In this document: in pieces, positions 26,453 through 35,800 of the stretch
Layout of the letters: every line of letters begins with the position of its first letter
Numbering within the stretch: position 1 is the first letter of the stretch
Made by a program: the position numbers and the translations under genes
NCBI GenBank assembly: GCA_015057605.1
Contig: SVDX01000006.1
Span: forward strand, 41,202 to 105,201
Length of the DNA: 64,000 bases
Reading direction: 5' to 3'
DNA from: Lachnospira sp.
GTDB taxonomy: Bacteria > Bacillota > Clostridia > Lachnospirales > Lachnospiraceae
Notes under the pieces: generated by a model
Databases searched by the model: none
What the model was told of the DNA's origin: nothing
The model's input: the letters and a program-made list of their open reading frames with translations, nothing else

Positions 26453-27493
26453 TTATAGCAAATTGATATTAGATGAAGCTGCTTTCTCCATAATATCATC
26501 TGGCCATATTGATGATTGAACTTCTCCAATATGAGCTTTTCTGAGGAAAAACATACATATTCTCGACTGTCCAATTCCTCCGCCAATTGTATATGGCAAT
26601 TCCTTATTCAAAAGTGCCTTTTGGAATGGCAATTCTGCTCTATCCATACAACCAGATATCTCTAATTGTTTTCTTAAAGAATCCTCATCAACACGAATTC
26701 CCATTGACGAAAGTTCTAAAGCAATATCCAAAAGTGGGTAGTACACCATTATATCGCCATTTAGTGTCCAGTCATCATAGTCTGGTGCTCTACCATCATG
26801 TCTCTTACCTGATGCAAGCTTACCACCTATCTGCATAATAAATACGGCACCCTTAAGTTTGGTTATGTTGTACTCTCTTTCCTTTGGAGTACAATCAGGA
26901 TACATATCCTCCAACTCTTGAGATGTAACAAATGAAATTTCTTCTGGAAGTATTGATTTAATATAATCATATTTTGACGCAATGTAATTATCTGTTGTTT
27001 TAAGTGTTTCATAAATTGCTCTAACCACTGATTTTAAAGTTTCTTGCGTTCTTTCTTCCTTTGAAATTATCTTTTCCCAATCCCATTGATCCACAAAAAT
27101 GGAATGGATGTTATCAGTATCTTCATCTCTTCTTATGGCATTCATATCTGTATAAAGTCCTTCGCCTTGGTTAAATCCATATCTTTTAAGCGCATATCTT
27201 TTCCATTTTGCCAAAGAATGTACTATTTCAACCACTGCATCATTTTGTTCTCTAAGGCCAAATGCAACTGGTCTTTCAAATCCATTCAAGTTATCGTTAA
27301 GTCCCGTTTCCGGTTTAACAAACAACGGTGCTGATACTCTGGTTAAATTCAATTGTTTAGCCAGCTCTCTTTCAAAGAAATCCTTTACAAGCTTAATAGC
27401 TACTTCTGTTTCTCTAATATCAAGCTTCGATTCATACCCTTGGGGTATAATTAATCTTTCCATACAATCCTCCAATGAATTATTATAATTCAC
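26453..27493 (-). CDS. asnA: Aspartate-ammonia ligase
   Basis: A 346-residue ammonia-dependent asparagine synthetase related to class II aaRS. Features are [20 protein letters not shown], the [11 protein letters not shown] segment, [15 protein letters not shown] and the C-terminal [12 protein letters not shown]. Normal length. It overlaps asnS by 11 bases, so translation is coupled. Together with tRNA-Asn and asnS it forms an asparagine supply and charging unit. Confidence 0.97.
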   Translation of the reverse strand: MNYNNSLEDCMERLIIPQGYESKLDIRETEVAIKLVKDFFERELAKQLNLTRVSAPLFVKPETGLNDNLNGFERPVAFGLREQNDAVVEIVHSLAKWKRYALKRYGFNQGEGLYTDMNAIRRDEDTDNIHSIFVDQWDWEKIISKEERTQETLKSVVRAIYETLKTTDNYIASKYDYIKSILPEEISFVTSQELEDMYPDCTPKEREYNITKLKGAVFIMQIGGKLASGKRHDGRAPDYDDWTLNGDIMVYYPLLDIALELSSMGIRVDEDSLRKQLEISGCMDRAELPFQKALLNKELPYTIGGGIGQSRICMFFLRKAHIGEVQSSIWPDDIMEKAASSNINLL

Positions 27494-28874
27494 AGTTATT
27501 AACAGTTCTTGGGAATGGAAGTACGTCTCTGATATTGCCCATACCAGTTAAATACATTACACATCTTTCAAAGCCCAAACCAAAACCTGCATGACGTGCA
27601 GTACCATATTTTCTAAGGTCTAAATAGAAATCATAAGCTTCCTTTTCAAGACCCAACTCTTCCATTCTCTTAACTAACTTATCATAATCATCTTCTCTTT
27701 GACTTCCGCCAATAATCTCACCAATACCTGGAACAAGACAGTCCATAGCTGCAACAGTTTTGTTATCATCATTAAGCTTCATATAAAATGCCTTAATATC
27801 CTTTGGATAATCTGTTACAAATACCGGTCTCTTAAATATCTTTTCTGTAAGGTATCTTTCATGCTCTGTCTGTAAATCGCATCCCCAGCTTACCTTATAA
27901 TCAAACTCATCATTATGTTCCTTTAAGATATCAATTGCTTCTGTATATGTTACATGACCAAATTCCGAATTAGCAACAGCTGTAAGACGCTCAATAAGTC
28001 CATTATCTACAAACTGATTGAAAAACTGCATCTCTTCTGGTGCATGCTCCATTACATAATTGATGATATATTTAATCATGCTTTCTGCAAGCATCATATC
28101 ATCCTTTAAATCTGCAAATGCTATTTCTGGTTCTATCATCCAAAATTCAGCCGCATGTCTTGTTGTATTAGAATTCTCAGCTCTAAATGTTGGTCCAAAT
28201 GTATATATATTCTTAAATGCCATAGCATATGTCTCACCATTTAACTGACCACTTACAGTAAGAGAAGTTTCCTTATTAAAGAAATCCTTTGTATAATCTA
28301 CTGTTCCATCTTCATTCTTTGGAAGATTATTCATATCTAATGTTGTAACTCTAAACATTTCGCCTGCGCCTTCACAGTCACTTGCTGTAATAATTGGAGT
28401 ATGAACATAGACAAAATCTCTCTCTTGGAAGAACTTATGAATCGCATATGCAACCAAGGATCTTATACGGAATACCGCTTGGAAAGTATTAGTTCTAGGT
28501 CTTAAGTGAGAAATTGTTCTCAAGTATTCAAAAGAATGTCTCTTCTTTTGTAATGGATAATCAGGTGTAGATTCACCTTCGATGTAAACTTCCATTGCTT
28601 GCATCTCGAATTTTTGCTTAGCTTGTGGTGTTGCCACAATCTTACCTGTTACAATAACTGCAGAACCTACTGAAAGCTTTGACACAGCCTCAAAATTATC
28701 CATATTATCGTTATACACTACCTGTAAAGGTTCAAAAAATGTACCATCATTCAAAACCAAAAATCCAAATGACTTAGAATCTCTATTACTTCTAACCCAT
28801 CCGCCTAACGTTACCTCTTGGTCAATATACTTGTCAGTATCTCTGAATAAATCGCGAACATTTATCATATTCAT
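27483..28874 (-). CDS. asnS: Asparaginyl-tRNA synthetase
   Basis: A class II synthetase of about 463 residues from the ATG at 28874, with GGAGG six bases upstream. A longer frame (to 28937) runs into the tRNA-Asn gene and has no ribosome site, so it is rejected. The OB-fold anticodon domain occupies about 1-105 ([20 protein letters not shown]). Motif 2 is [17 protein letters not shown], and motif 3 is [14 protein letters not shown]. The start lies 30 bases after the mature tRNA-Asn 3' end. Confidence 0.97.
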   Translation of the reverse strand: MNMINVRDLFRDTDKYIDQEVTLGGWVRSNRDSKSFGFLVLNDGTFFEPLQVVYNDNMDNFEAVSKLSVGSAVIVTGKIVATPQAKQKFEMQAMEVYIEGESTPDYPLQKKRHSFEYLRTISHLRPRTNTFQAVFRIRSLVAYAIHKFFQERDFVYVHTPIITASDCEGAGEMFRVTTLDMNNLPKNEDGTVDYTKDFFNKETSLTVSGQLNGETYAMAFKNIYTFGPTFRAENSNTTRHAAEFWMIEPEIAFADLKDDMMLAESMIKYIINYVMEHAPEEMQFFNQFVDNGLIERLTAVANSEFGHVTYTEAIDILKEHNDEFDYKVSWGCDLQTEHERYLTEKIFKRPVFVTDYPKDIKAFYMKLNDDNKTVAAMDCLVPGIGEIIGGSQREDDYDKLVKRMEELGLEKEAYDFYLDLRKYGTARHAGFGLGFERCVMYLTGMGNIRDVLPFPRTVNNCEL

Positions 28875-28904
28875 AATAATCCTCCATCTAAATATTATCA
28901 AAAG

Positions 28905-28977
28905 CTCCCCGTGTTGGACTTGAACCAACGACATCATGATTAACAGTCATGCGCTCTACCGACTGAGCTAACGAGGA
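28905..28977 (-). tRNA. tRNA-Asn, anticodon GTT
   Basis: A complete 73-base cloverleaf: 7-bp acceptor (TCCTCGT with ACGGGGA), GTTCAAGTC T-loop, and anticodon loop CTGTTAA with GTT. CCA is not encoded. It lies directly before asnS and shares its promoter, so it is likely excised from the asnS-asnA mRNA. Confidence 0.97.
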
Positions 28978-29000
28978 ATAAAAATAACTATAACAGAAAT

Positions 29001-29029
29001 ATTATAGTAAAATAGAACATAAAAGTCAA
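29001..29029 (-). promoter_or_regulatory. Promoter of the tRNA-Asn-asnS-asnA operon
   Basis: Minus strand TTGACT (29024-29029), 17-base spacer, TATAAT (29001-29006). The -35 and spacer lie inside the stem of the rplT terminator. Confidence 0.85.
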
Positions 29030-29056
29030 GTATATTACAAGCTTTTATGTTCTATT
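29011..29056 (-). terminator. Terminator-like hairpin after rplT, overlapping the next promoter
   Basis: A perfect 15-bp stem (29011-29025 with 29042-29056) and a 16-base loop, followed by a modest U-rich tail (TTACTATAAT). It overlaps the promoter of the tRNA-Asn operon. Confidence 0.7.
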
Positions 29057-29068
29057 AATAACCTTATA

Positions 29069-29425
29069 TTATGCTAACTTTGACTTAGCTAACTCTACTA
29101 ACTTTGTAAAGCCTGCTGCATCGTTGATTGCCATTTCTGATAATACTTTTCTGTTTAATTCAACACCAGCTAACTTAAGACCATACATAAACTTGCTGTA
29201 TGATAATCCGTTCATTCTTGCAGCTGCATTGATTCTTGCAATCCATAATTGTCTGAATTGTCTCTTCTTTTGCTTTCTTCCTGCATATGCTGTTGTTAAA
29301 GCTCTCATTACTGATTGCTTTGCAATTCTATATTGTTTTGATCTAGCGCCTCTGTAACCTTTAGCTAGCTTTAATACTCTGTTATGTCTCTTCTTTGCGT
29401 TTAATCCGCCTTTAATTCTTGCCAT
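29069..29425 (-). CDS. rplT: 50S ribosomal protein L20
   Basis: A 118-residue, strongly basic protein with the usual L20 start [17 protein letters not shown]20 organises 23S rRNA in early 50S assembly and in Firmicutes represses its own infC operon by binding the leader RNA. It is the last gene of infC-rpmI-rplT. A GGAGG precedes the ATG. Confidence 0.99.
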   Translation of the reverse strand: MARIKGGLNAKKRHNRVLKLAKGYRGARSKQYRIAKQSVMRALTTAYAGRKQKKRQFRQLWIARINAAARMNGLSYSKFMYGLKLAGVELNRKVLSEMAINDAAGFTKLVELAKSKLA

Positions 29426-29459
29426 TGGTAATATTCCTCCTTTTCCTGATTACTTATCC

Positions 29460-29657
29460 TTAGATATAAGGTAAAATCTTCTTCATGTTCTTTACATTTG
29501 TTGAGTCTGTCATAGCAGCCTTTCTAAGATTTCTCTTTCTCTTAGCTGTCTTCTTTGTTAAAATGTGGCTCTTGTAAGCTTTCATTCTCTTAAGTCCACC
29601 TGAACCTGTCTTTTTAAAACGCTTTGCTGCTGCTCTACTTGTTTTTAATTTTGGCAT
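29460..29657 (-). CDS. rpmI: 50S ribosomal protein L35
   Basis: A 65-residue basic protein, [20 protein letters not shown], typical L35. It lies between infC and rplT, with the standard order and strong ribosome sites. Confidence 0.99.
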   Translation of the reverse strand: MPKLKTSRAAAKRFKKTGSGGLKRMKAYKSHILTKKTAKRKRNLRKAAMTDSTNVKNMKKILPYI

Positions 29658-29700
29658 TATTATTTCCTCCTTACATAATGTACATTTGTGTTAATCTATT

Positions 29701-30207
29701 TTAACGTTTTTCAGTTAAAAACATCTGCATGCTCCTACCTTCAAGCTTTGGAGCCTTCTCGACAACTGCTATGTCACTTAATCTTTCTGCAAAATCATCT
29801 AAAATATGCTTAGATGTTGCCATATGTGACATTTCTCTACCTCTAAATCTAAGAGTTACCTTTACCTTGTCGCCTTTTTCAATAAACTTTCTTGCCGCAT
29901 TAACCTTTGTATTAATGTCGTTTTCCTCAATATTCGGTGATAAGCGAACTTCCTTAACATCGATAACCTTTTGCTTCTTCTTAGCTTCTTTTTCTTTTCT
30001 TGCTAATTCGTATCTGTACTTACCGTAATCAACTATCTTACATACAGGTGGTTCAGCATTAGGAGCTATCTTAACTAAATCAAGTCCCGCTTCCTTTGCT
30101 AACTTATATGCCTCTTTTGCAGACATAACACCAAGTTGGTTACCTTCTTCTCCGATAAGACGAACCTCTTTGTCTCTTATCTGTTCGTTAATCATTAAAT
30201 CGCTAAT
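29701..30207 (-). CDS. infC: Translation initiation factor IF-3, starting at ATT
   Basis: IF-3 blocks 50S joining and proofreads the start codon. Residues INEQIRDKEVRL and SPNIEENDINTKVNAARKF are diagnostic. The nearest ATG (30195) lies about 20 bases from GGAGGTG. An in-frame ATT at 30207 sits about seven to nine bases from it and gives the N-terminus (M)SDLMINEQIR, which matches the Bacillus form that starts with ATT-Ser-Lys-Asp. A rare AUU start is the known route of IF-3 self-control, since IF-3 rejects such codons. Length is then 168 residues. Confidence 0.93.
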   Translation of the reverse strand: MSDLMINEQIRDKEVRLIGEEGNQLGVMSAKEAYKLAKEAGLDLVKIAPNAEPPVCKIVDYGKYRYELARKEKEAKKKQKVIDVKEVRLSPNIEENDINTKVNAARKFIEKGDKVKVTLRFRGREMSHMATSKHILDDFAERLSDIAVVEKAPKLEGRSMQMFLTEKR

Positions 30208-30239
30208 AGTTGTGCACCTCCATGCATAAATTTACATAC

Positions 30240-30350
30240 AAAAAAACGCAGACAGACAGACTATCCACGCTACTAAGCTAAATAAAACCTAATATCAAAC
30301 CCGAGTCATCTAAAATGCTAAGGTGAGAGCGGATACTCTTCTTCGTTTTC
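30240..30350 (-). promoter_or_regulatory. L20/infC autoregulatory leader
   Basis: About 150 bases separate the promoter from the start of infC. The minus strand contains GAGTATCCGCTCTCACC (30324-30340), GATGACTCGGGTTTGA and GCGTGGATAGTCTGTC, in the order expected for the Firmicute L20 leader. TATCCGC (30329-30335) pairs with GTGGATA (30262-30268). A T7 tract lies at the end. L20 binding would induce termination. The identification is from memory of the motif pattern. Confidence 0.65.
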
Positions 30351-30359
30351 AACTTCTAT

Positions 30360-30396
30360 AGTTTATCATTAGGTATTTGTATTGTCAATACCTAAT
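30360..30396 (-). promoter_or_regulatory. infC operon promoter with overlapping palindrome
   Basis: Minus strand TTGACA (30383-30388), 17-base spacer, TAAACT (30360-30365). A 10-bp inverted repeat ATTAGGTATT (30368-30377 with 30387-30396, 9-base centre) covers the spacer and the -35 and may be an operator. Confidence 0.7.
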
Positions 30397-30442
30397 TTTA
30401 TAAAATTATTTATATTTTTAAATTTCTTTAACCAATATTGAA

Positions 30443-30471
30443 TTGACGAATTTAAACAAGGATGTTATTAT
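30443..30471 (+). promoter_or_regulatory. degV promoter
   Basis: TTGACG (30443-30448), 17-base spacer, TATTAT (30466-30471). Confidence 0.65.
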
Positions 30472-30511
30472 ATGTAGTAACAAATACTACTTGTAACGGA
30501 GGTTATATACT

Positions 30512-31378
30512 ATGAGAGATTATATTATTTCCACAGACAATACTTGTGATTTACCATTAAGTTTATTGCAGGAGAATAATATAGATGTACACGATTTATA
30601 CTACGCCTTTGGCGATGATGTATATGGCGGTGAAAAAACTATGCCTTTAAAAGAATTCTATAATAAAATGCATAATGGTGCACTGCCAACTACTATGGCA
30701 GCTAATCCAGCTGAAATCGAAAAGAAATTCGAAGCAGCCGTAAATAAGGGTTATGATATTTTACATATTGCATTTTCTTCTGCATTAAGTGGTAGCTACA
30801 ATGCATACCAGATAGCTTCCAGAGAAGTTCTTGAAAGACATCCTGAAGCAAAGATAATCATAATCGACAGCTTAGCTGCATCAATGGGCGAAGGTCTTAT
30901 CGTAACAGAAGCACTAAGGTTAAAGAATACTGGCAAATCTATGTTAGAGGTATCTAAGCACATTGAGAATTTCAAGCACAATGCTTGCCATCAGTTTACA
31001 GTAAATGATCTTAATCACTTACAAAGAGGTGGTCGTATTTCAAAAGCAACTGCAATTATCGGAAGCTTAGTTAATATCAAGCCAGTACTTCGTGTAGACG
31101 AAGCGGGTCGTTTAGTTCCATTATCAAAAGTACGTGGTCGCAAAAAAGCTCTTTCTACATTAGTTGACAATATGGAAACCAAAATGGGACTTTTCAAATC
31201 TATGAACAAAACTGTTTTAATTTCACACAGCGATTGTATTGAGGATGCACAAATAGTTGCAAATGATATTAAAAATCGTTTTGGTTTTGAAGTTATAATT
31301 AATGATATTTGTCCTACAATCGCTGCTCATACAGGTCCTGGAACAGTTGCTTTATTCTACTGGGCAGAAACAAGATAA
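30512..31378 (+). CDS. DegV-family fatty-acid-binding protein
   Basis: A 288-residue two-domain DegV protein. The N-terminus IISTDNTCDLP and the segments TTMAANPAEIEKKF, IAFSSALSGSYNAY and DSLAASMGEG are the fatty-acid pocket signatures. FakB-type members present fatty acids to the kinase FakA for phospholipid synthesis. No fakA gene is adjacent. It is a single gene with a promoter, a GGAGG and a bidirectional terminator. Confidence 0.92.
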   Translation: MRDYIISTDNTCDLPLSLLQENNIDVHDLYYAFGDDVYGGEKTMPLKEFYNKMHNGALPTTMAANPAEIEKKFEAAVNKGYDILHIAFSSALSGSYNAYQIASREVLERHPEAKIIIIDSLAASMGEGLIVTEALRLKNTGKSMLEVSKHIENFKHNACHQFTVNDLNHLQRGGRISKATAIIGSLVNIKPVLRVDEAGRLVPLSKVRGRKKALSTLVDNMETKMGLFKSMNKTVLISHSDCIEDAQIVANDIKNRFGFEVIINDICPTIAAHTGPGTVALFYWAETR

Positions 31379-31395
31379 TATATATTTACTATAAT

Positions 31396-31430
31396 AAAGA
31401 AGGTTTGCGTTTAAATCGCAAACCTTCTTT
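31396..31430. terminator. Bidirectional terminator after degV
   Basis: A perfect 14-bp stem AAAGAAGGTTTGCG with its complement and a 7-base loop. It serves both degV and the convergent membrane-protein gene. Confidence 0.9.
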
Positions 31431-31436
31431 ATTTCA

Positions 31437-31898
31437 TTATATCTTTGAACTTTCGTTTACTTTAATCTTCTTTGCAATTTTTGCATTTCTTCTTGGCTTA
31501 TTAACCACAAGCATTACTGCTCCAACAACAAATGCAAGTGCACCAATACCTGCAACTACTGCAAATGGACACATTGTAAGATATGGGTTTGGTTTTTCTA
31601 ATGTAAGTTCCTTAGAACCCTTTGACTTACGGTAAGCATCAATTGTATTACCCATCGAAACCTTTGTCTTGCTTGTTCCAGTCAAATTAACAATTTCACC
31701 ATCTACAATATGCTTTGACTTATATTCATAATTGCTTTCACCTTTGTCTGTAACTTCAATCACATAGCCAGGTACATTTTCTTTATTCTTTGTATCTAAC
31801 TGAATCATAAAATAATATAATAAGCCAAATACTACCGCTACTAACAAACCAGCTCCTAAGGCTATTTTAGCAATTTTTCTCTTTTTTTCTACGCTCAT
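31437..31898 (-). CDS. Small two-helix membrane protein (DUF3592-like)
   Basis: A 153-residue protein. Helices lie at about 10-31 and 107-131, with an extracytoplasmic loop between them (VPGYVIEVTDKGESNYEYKS) that resembles DUF3592. The tail is basic. Function is unknown. It follows purL by 21 bases and is probably co-transcribed. The other DUF3592-like protein in this window is at 5083-6009. Confidence 0.7.
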   Translation of the reverse strand: MSVEKKRKIAKIALGAGLLVAVVFGLLYYFMIQLDTKNKENVPGYVIEVTDKGESNYEYKSKHIVDGEIVNLTGTSKTKVSMGNTIDAYRKSKGSKELTLEKPNPYLTMCPFAVVAGIGALAFVVGAVMLVVNKPRRNAKIAKKIKVNESSKI

Positions 31899-31919
31899 TA
31901 AATTGTCCTCCTAAATATA

Positions 31920-34900
31920 TTACTTAAAGTATTTTACGCCTGATTCAAATATCTTCAAATCTTGCTCTCCATAAATATTAATTGCAACAGACTGGCCTCT
32001 TCTTTCTGAGTGAGCCATCTTTCCTAAGCATCTTCCGTCAGGGCTTGTAATACCTTCAATAGCCATATATGAACCATTTACATTCCATTCTTCGTCCATA
32101 CTTATATTACCATTAATATCACAGTATTGAGTTGCAACCTGTCCATTTGCAAACAATTTATCTAACCATTCCTTAGGTGCAACGAATCTTCCTTCACCAT
32201 GTGAAGCAGGGTTACAATATACACCACCAAGTTCACATTCCTGTAACCAAGGAGACTTATTAGTAACAACCTTTGTATATACCATCTTTGAAATGTGACG
32301 GTTAATTGTATTAAATGTAAGTGTTGGCGCATTTGCATCCTGACCTGTTATCTCGCCATTTGGAACCAACCCTAATTTAATAAGTGCTTGGAAACCATTA
32401 CATACACCAAGTGCAAGACCATCTCTTTCATTCAATAATTTATGAACAGCTTCTTTAAGCTTTTCATTTCTAAATGCTGTAGCAAAGAACTTAGCAGAAC
32501 CATCTGGTTCATCACCCGCGCTAAATCCACCTGGGAACATAATAATCTGTGCCTGGCTTATAGCCTTTTCAAATACTTCTACAGAATCTCTGATATCTTC
32601 AGCATTCATATTCTTAAATACCTTAACAATTACATCTGCACCAGCTCTTTCAAATGCCTTAGTACTATCATATTCACAGTTAGTACCTGGGAATACAGGA
32701 ATAAATACTGTTGGCTTTGCAATTTTATTCTTGCAAACGTAAATCTTATCTGTATTATAAAGCTTTGTTTCAATTGGAGTCATGTCCTTAACTGCCTTTG
32801 TAGGGAATACCTTTTCAAGCTTCTCTGTCCACGCCTTTAAAGCCTCATCCATTGTAATTTCAACATTTTTGTATGTGAACTTATTGTTATCAGTAACTTC
32901 ACCCAACATAGTAAATGGAACATCAATTGCATCAAGCTTATCTGCTGCTATTTCTGCAACTATATTACCAAATTCAACTGCAAACAAATCTTCTTCATTT
33001 ACAGAAGCATCAATTGCGAAGCTTAATTTGTTACCAAATGCCATCTTACTAAGTGCTGCAATAACACCCTTAGAATCAAGCGAATATGCTGATACGATAA
33101 CCTTTTTATCAATTAATTCCTTAATCTTTGAATACAATGACTTAACCTGTTCAAATACTGGCAAATCATACTTATCCTTTTCAATTGTAAACTTAACAAG
33201 CTTATTGCCTGCGCATTTTAGCTCAGGTGTAATAATGTCTTTTTCCTTAGCAACATCAACTGCAAAAGAAACTAATGTTGGTGGTACATCAATTTCATTG
33301 AATGAACCTGACATACTATCCTTACCACCAATTGATGGCAATCCAAATCCCAACTGTGCTTCATAAGCACCCAACAATGCTGCAAATGGTTGACTCCAAC
33401 GGCTTGGATTCTCTGTCATTCTTCTGAAATATTCTTGGAATGTGAATCTAATCTTAGAGAAATCACCACCATTAGATACTATCTTAGCTACTGATTCAAC
33501 TACTGCATAAATCGCTCCATGATATGGGCTCCATGTTGATAAATATGGATCAAAACCATAACTCATCATTGTAACTGTATCACATTTACCCTTTAATACA
33601 GGTAATTTAGCTACCATTGTCTGTGTCTCTGTTAATTGGTACTTACCACCGTATGGCATAAATACTGAACCTGCTCCGATAGAAGCATCAAACATTTCTA
33701 CAAGACCCTTTTGCGAACATACATTAAGGTCTGATAATGTATTAATCCATGTAGCCTTAACATCATTAACTTCTTTAACATTAAAGTAGTTAGCCTTTTC
33801 ATCTGGCATATCAACCTTAACATCTGTTTCCTGATGTGCACCATTTGTATCAAGGAATGCTCTCGAAATATCAACAATCTTCTTATCTCTCCAGATAAGT
33901 ACAAGTCTCTTTTCTTCTGTTACTACTGCGACTTCAATTGCTTCAAGATTTTCCTCATTAGCATACGCAAGGAATTCCTGTACATCCTTAGGATCAACTA
34001 CTACAGCCATTCTTTCCTGTGATTCTGAAATAGCAATTTCAGTTCCATCAAGACCTGCGTATTTCTTAGGTACTTTATCAAGATATACATTTAAACCATC
34101 TGCTAATTCACCAATAGCAACCGATACACCACCGGCACCAAAGTCATTACACTTCTTAATAAGCTTACTAACTTCAGGTCTTCTAAATAATCTTTGTATC
34201 TTTCTTTCTGTTGGTGCATTACCCTTTTGTACTTCTGCACCACATGTCTCTATTGACTCTTCTGTATGAACCTTTGATGAACCTGTTGCACCGCCACAGC
34301 CGTCACGTCCGGTTCTACCTCCTAACAATACGATAATATCGCCAGGATCAGAAGTTTCTCTCTTAACCGCACTTCTTGGAGCAGCGCCCATTACAGCGCC
34401 AATTTCCATTCTCTTTGCAACGTAATTAGGATGATAAATTTCTTTTACATAACCTGTTGCAAGACCAATCTGGTTACCATATGAGCTATAACCGTTAGCT
34501 GCTTCTCTAACTAATTTCTTTTGTGGAAGCTTACCACTCATAGTTGCATCAATTGAAACTGTTGGATCAGCAGCACCTGTAACACGCATAGCTTGATATA
34601 CATATGTTCTTCCTGATAATGGATCTCTTATAGCACCACCAAGGCATGTTGCTGCACCACCAAATGGTTCAATCTCTGTTGGGTGATTGTGTGTTTCATT
34701 TTTAAAGTTAACTAACCATTCTTCTTCTACGCCATCAATCTCAACAGGTACAACTATACTACATGCATTAATCTCTTCTGACTCTTCCTGATCATCAAGC
34801 TTACCTTCAAGCTTCAACTTTCTCATAGCCATAAGAGCAAGGTCCATAAGACAAACAAACTTATCCTTTCTTCCCTTGAAAATCGAGTTATGATCTGCAA

Positions 34901-35672
34901 TATATTTATCATAGCTTGCTTCAATAACTTCTCTATAATATCCATCTTCAAATTCAACATTCTTAAGCTCTGTAGAGAATGTTGTATGACGACAGTGATC
35001 TGACCAATATGTATCAAGAACTCTAATCTCTGTCATCGACGGATCTCTATTTTCTTCATTTTTAAAATAATTCTGAATGTGAAGGAAGTCCTTAAATGTC
35101 ATAGCTAAAGATAATGATGAATATAAATCCTTCAATTCTGCTTCATTCATATCCTTAAAGCCATCAAACACCTTAACATCTGCAGGTTCTTCAAACTCTG
35201 TGACCAAAGTTTGTGGAATATCCTTTTCAGCTTCTCTTGAATCAACTGGATTGATACAGTGATTCTTAATCTTATTCTTATCTGCTTCTGTCAATACTCC
35301 TGATACAACATAAGTTGTTGCAGATTTTATAATAGGTTCTTCGTTCTCATTGAAGAACTTAACGCATTGAACAGCCGAATCTGCTCTCTGGTCGAACTGG
35401 CCTGGTAAATATTCAACGCTGAATACAAAATCATTTTCCTTTGTATCAAATGTCATCTCATAAACATCATCAACAGGTGCTTCTGAAAAAATAGTTGTAA
35501 GAGACTTTGCATATGTCTCATCTGACAAATTTTCAACATCGTATCTGATAAGAACTCTTACATCAGTTACAGTATCAATTGACAAATAACCTAAAATCTC
35601 CTCTTTTAGTTCTTTTGCCTTAACGGCATAAGCTGGTTTCTTTTCAACGAATACTCGTCTTACTTTGCTCAT
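31920..35672 (-). CDS. purL: Phosphoribosylformylglycinamidine synthase, single-chain form
   Basis: A 1250-residue enzyme of the fourth step of purine synthesis (FGAR to FGAM). It joins the linker and two AIRS-like domains to a C-terminal class I glutamine amidotransferase (about 1000-1250) with the nucleophile Cys in LGVCNGFQALI and GGFSAGDEPDG. ATP site residues occur in ETHNHPTEIEPFGGAATC. The single-chain form is common in Lachnospiraceae and replaces PurS-PurL-PurQ. It stands alone, without other pur genes, behind its own promoter. Confidence 0.97.
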   Translation of the reverse strand: MSKVRRVFVEKKPAYAVKAKELKEEILGYLSIDTVTDVRVLIRYDVENLSDETYAKSLTTIFSEAPVDDVYEMTFDTKENDFVFSVEYLPGQFDQRADSAVQCVKFFNENEEPIIKSATTYVVSGVLTEADKNKIKNHCINPVDSREAEKDIPQTLVTEFEEPADVKVFDGFKDMNEAELKDLYSSLSLAMTFKDFLHIQNYFKNEENRDPSMTEIRVLDTYWSDHCRHTTFSTELKNVEFEDGYYREVIEASYDKYIADHNSIFKGRKDKFVCLMDLALMAMRKLKLEGKLDDQEESEEINACSIVVPVEIDGVEEEWLVNFKNETHNHPTEIEPFGGAATCLGGAIRDPLSGRTYVYQAMRVTGAADPTVSIDATMSGKLPQKKLVREAANGYSSYGNQIGLATGYVKEIYHPNYVAKRMEIGAVMGAAPRSAVKRETSDPGDIIVLLGGRTGRDGCGGATGSSKVHTEESIETCGAEVQKGNAPTERKIQRLFRRPEVSKLIKKCNDFGAGGVSVAIGELADGLNVYLDKVPKKYAGLDGTEIAISESQERMAVVVDPKDVQEFLAYANEENLEAIEVAVVTEEKRLVLIWRDKKIVDISRAFLDTNGAHQETDVKVDMPDEKANYFNVKEVNDVKATWINTLSDLNVCSQKGLVEMFDASIGAGSVFMPYGGKYQLTETQTMVAKLPVLKGKCDTVTMMSYGFDPYLSTWSPYHGAIYAVVESVAKIVSNGGDFSKIRFTFQEYFRRMTENPSRWSQPFAALLGAYEAQLGFGLPSIGGKDSMSGSFNEIDVPPTLVSFAVDVAKEKDIITPELKCAGNKLVKFTIEKDKYDLPVFEQVKSLYSKIKELIDKKVIVSAYSLDSKGVIAALSKMAFGNKLSFAIDASVNEEDLFAVEFGNIVAEIAADKLDAIDVPFTMLGEVTDNNKFTYKNVEITMDEALKAWTEKLEKVFPTKAVKDMTPIETKLYNTDKIYVCKNKIAKPTVFIPVFPGTNCEYDSTKAFERAGADVIVKVFKNMNAEDIRDSVEVFEKAISQAQIIMFPGGFSAGDEPDGSAKFFATAFRNEKLKEAVHKLLNERDGLALGVCNGFQALIKLGLVPNGEITGQDANAPTLTFNTINRHISKMVYTKVVTNKSPWLQECELGGVYCNPASHGEGRFVAPKEWLDKLFANGQVATQYCDINGNISMDEEWNVNGSYMAIEGITSPDGRCLGKMAHSERRGQSVAINIYGEQDLKIFESGVKYFK

Positions 35673-35795
35673 ATATCCTCCACGCTACGACTTTTATTGA
35701 TAAAATTAATGTGTTTGGCGTAGCTCAAACTCGTCATATTTGTACTTAGTCCAAAATATCACAAGTATTATACATTATTTTGACAAATAATTCAA
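35673..35795 (-). promoter_or_regulatory. purL promoter and leader
   Basis: Minus strand TTGAAT (35790-35795), 17-base spacer, TATAAT (35767-35772). The leader of about 85 bases contains GCTACG (35722-35727 region) and CGTAGC near 35684-35690, which can pair and bring the stem next to the SD sequence GGAGG. No purine-riboswitch core is visible. Confidence 0.65.
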
Positions 35796-35800
35796 GCATA

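Noticed and set aside
28875..28937. N-terminal extension of asnS
   Set aside because: It runs through the tRNA-Asn 3' end and lacks a ribosome site; GGAGG marks the ATG at 28874.
32442..33366. Plus-strand ORFs of 132 and 194 residues inside purL
   Set aside because: They are antisense shadows of a well-conserved gene with low-complexity translations.
35673..35760. Purine riboswitch before purL
   Set aside because: The conserved purine-aptamer core and loops are not present.
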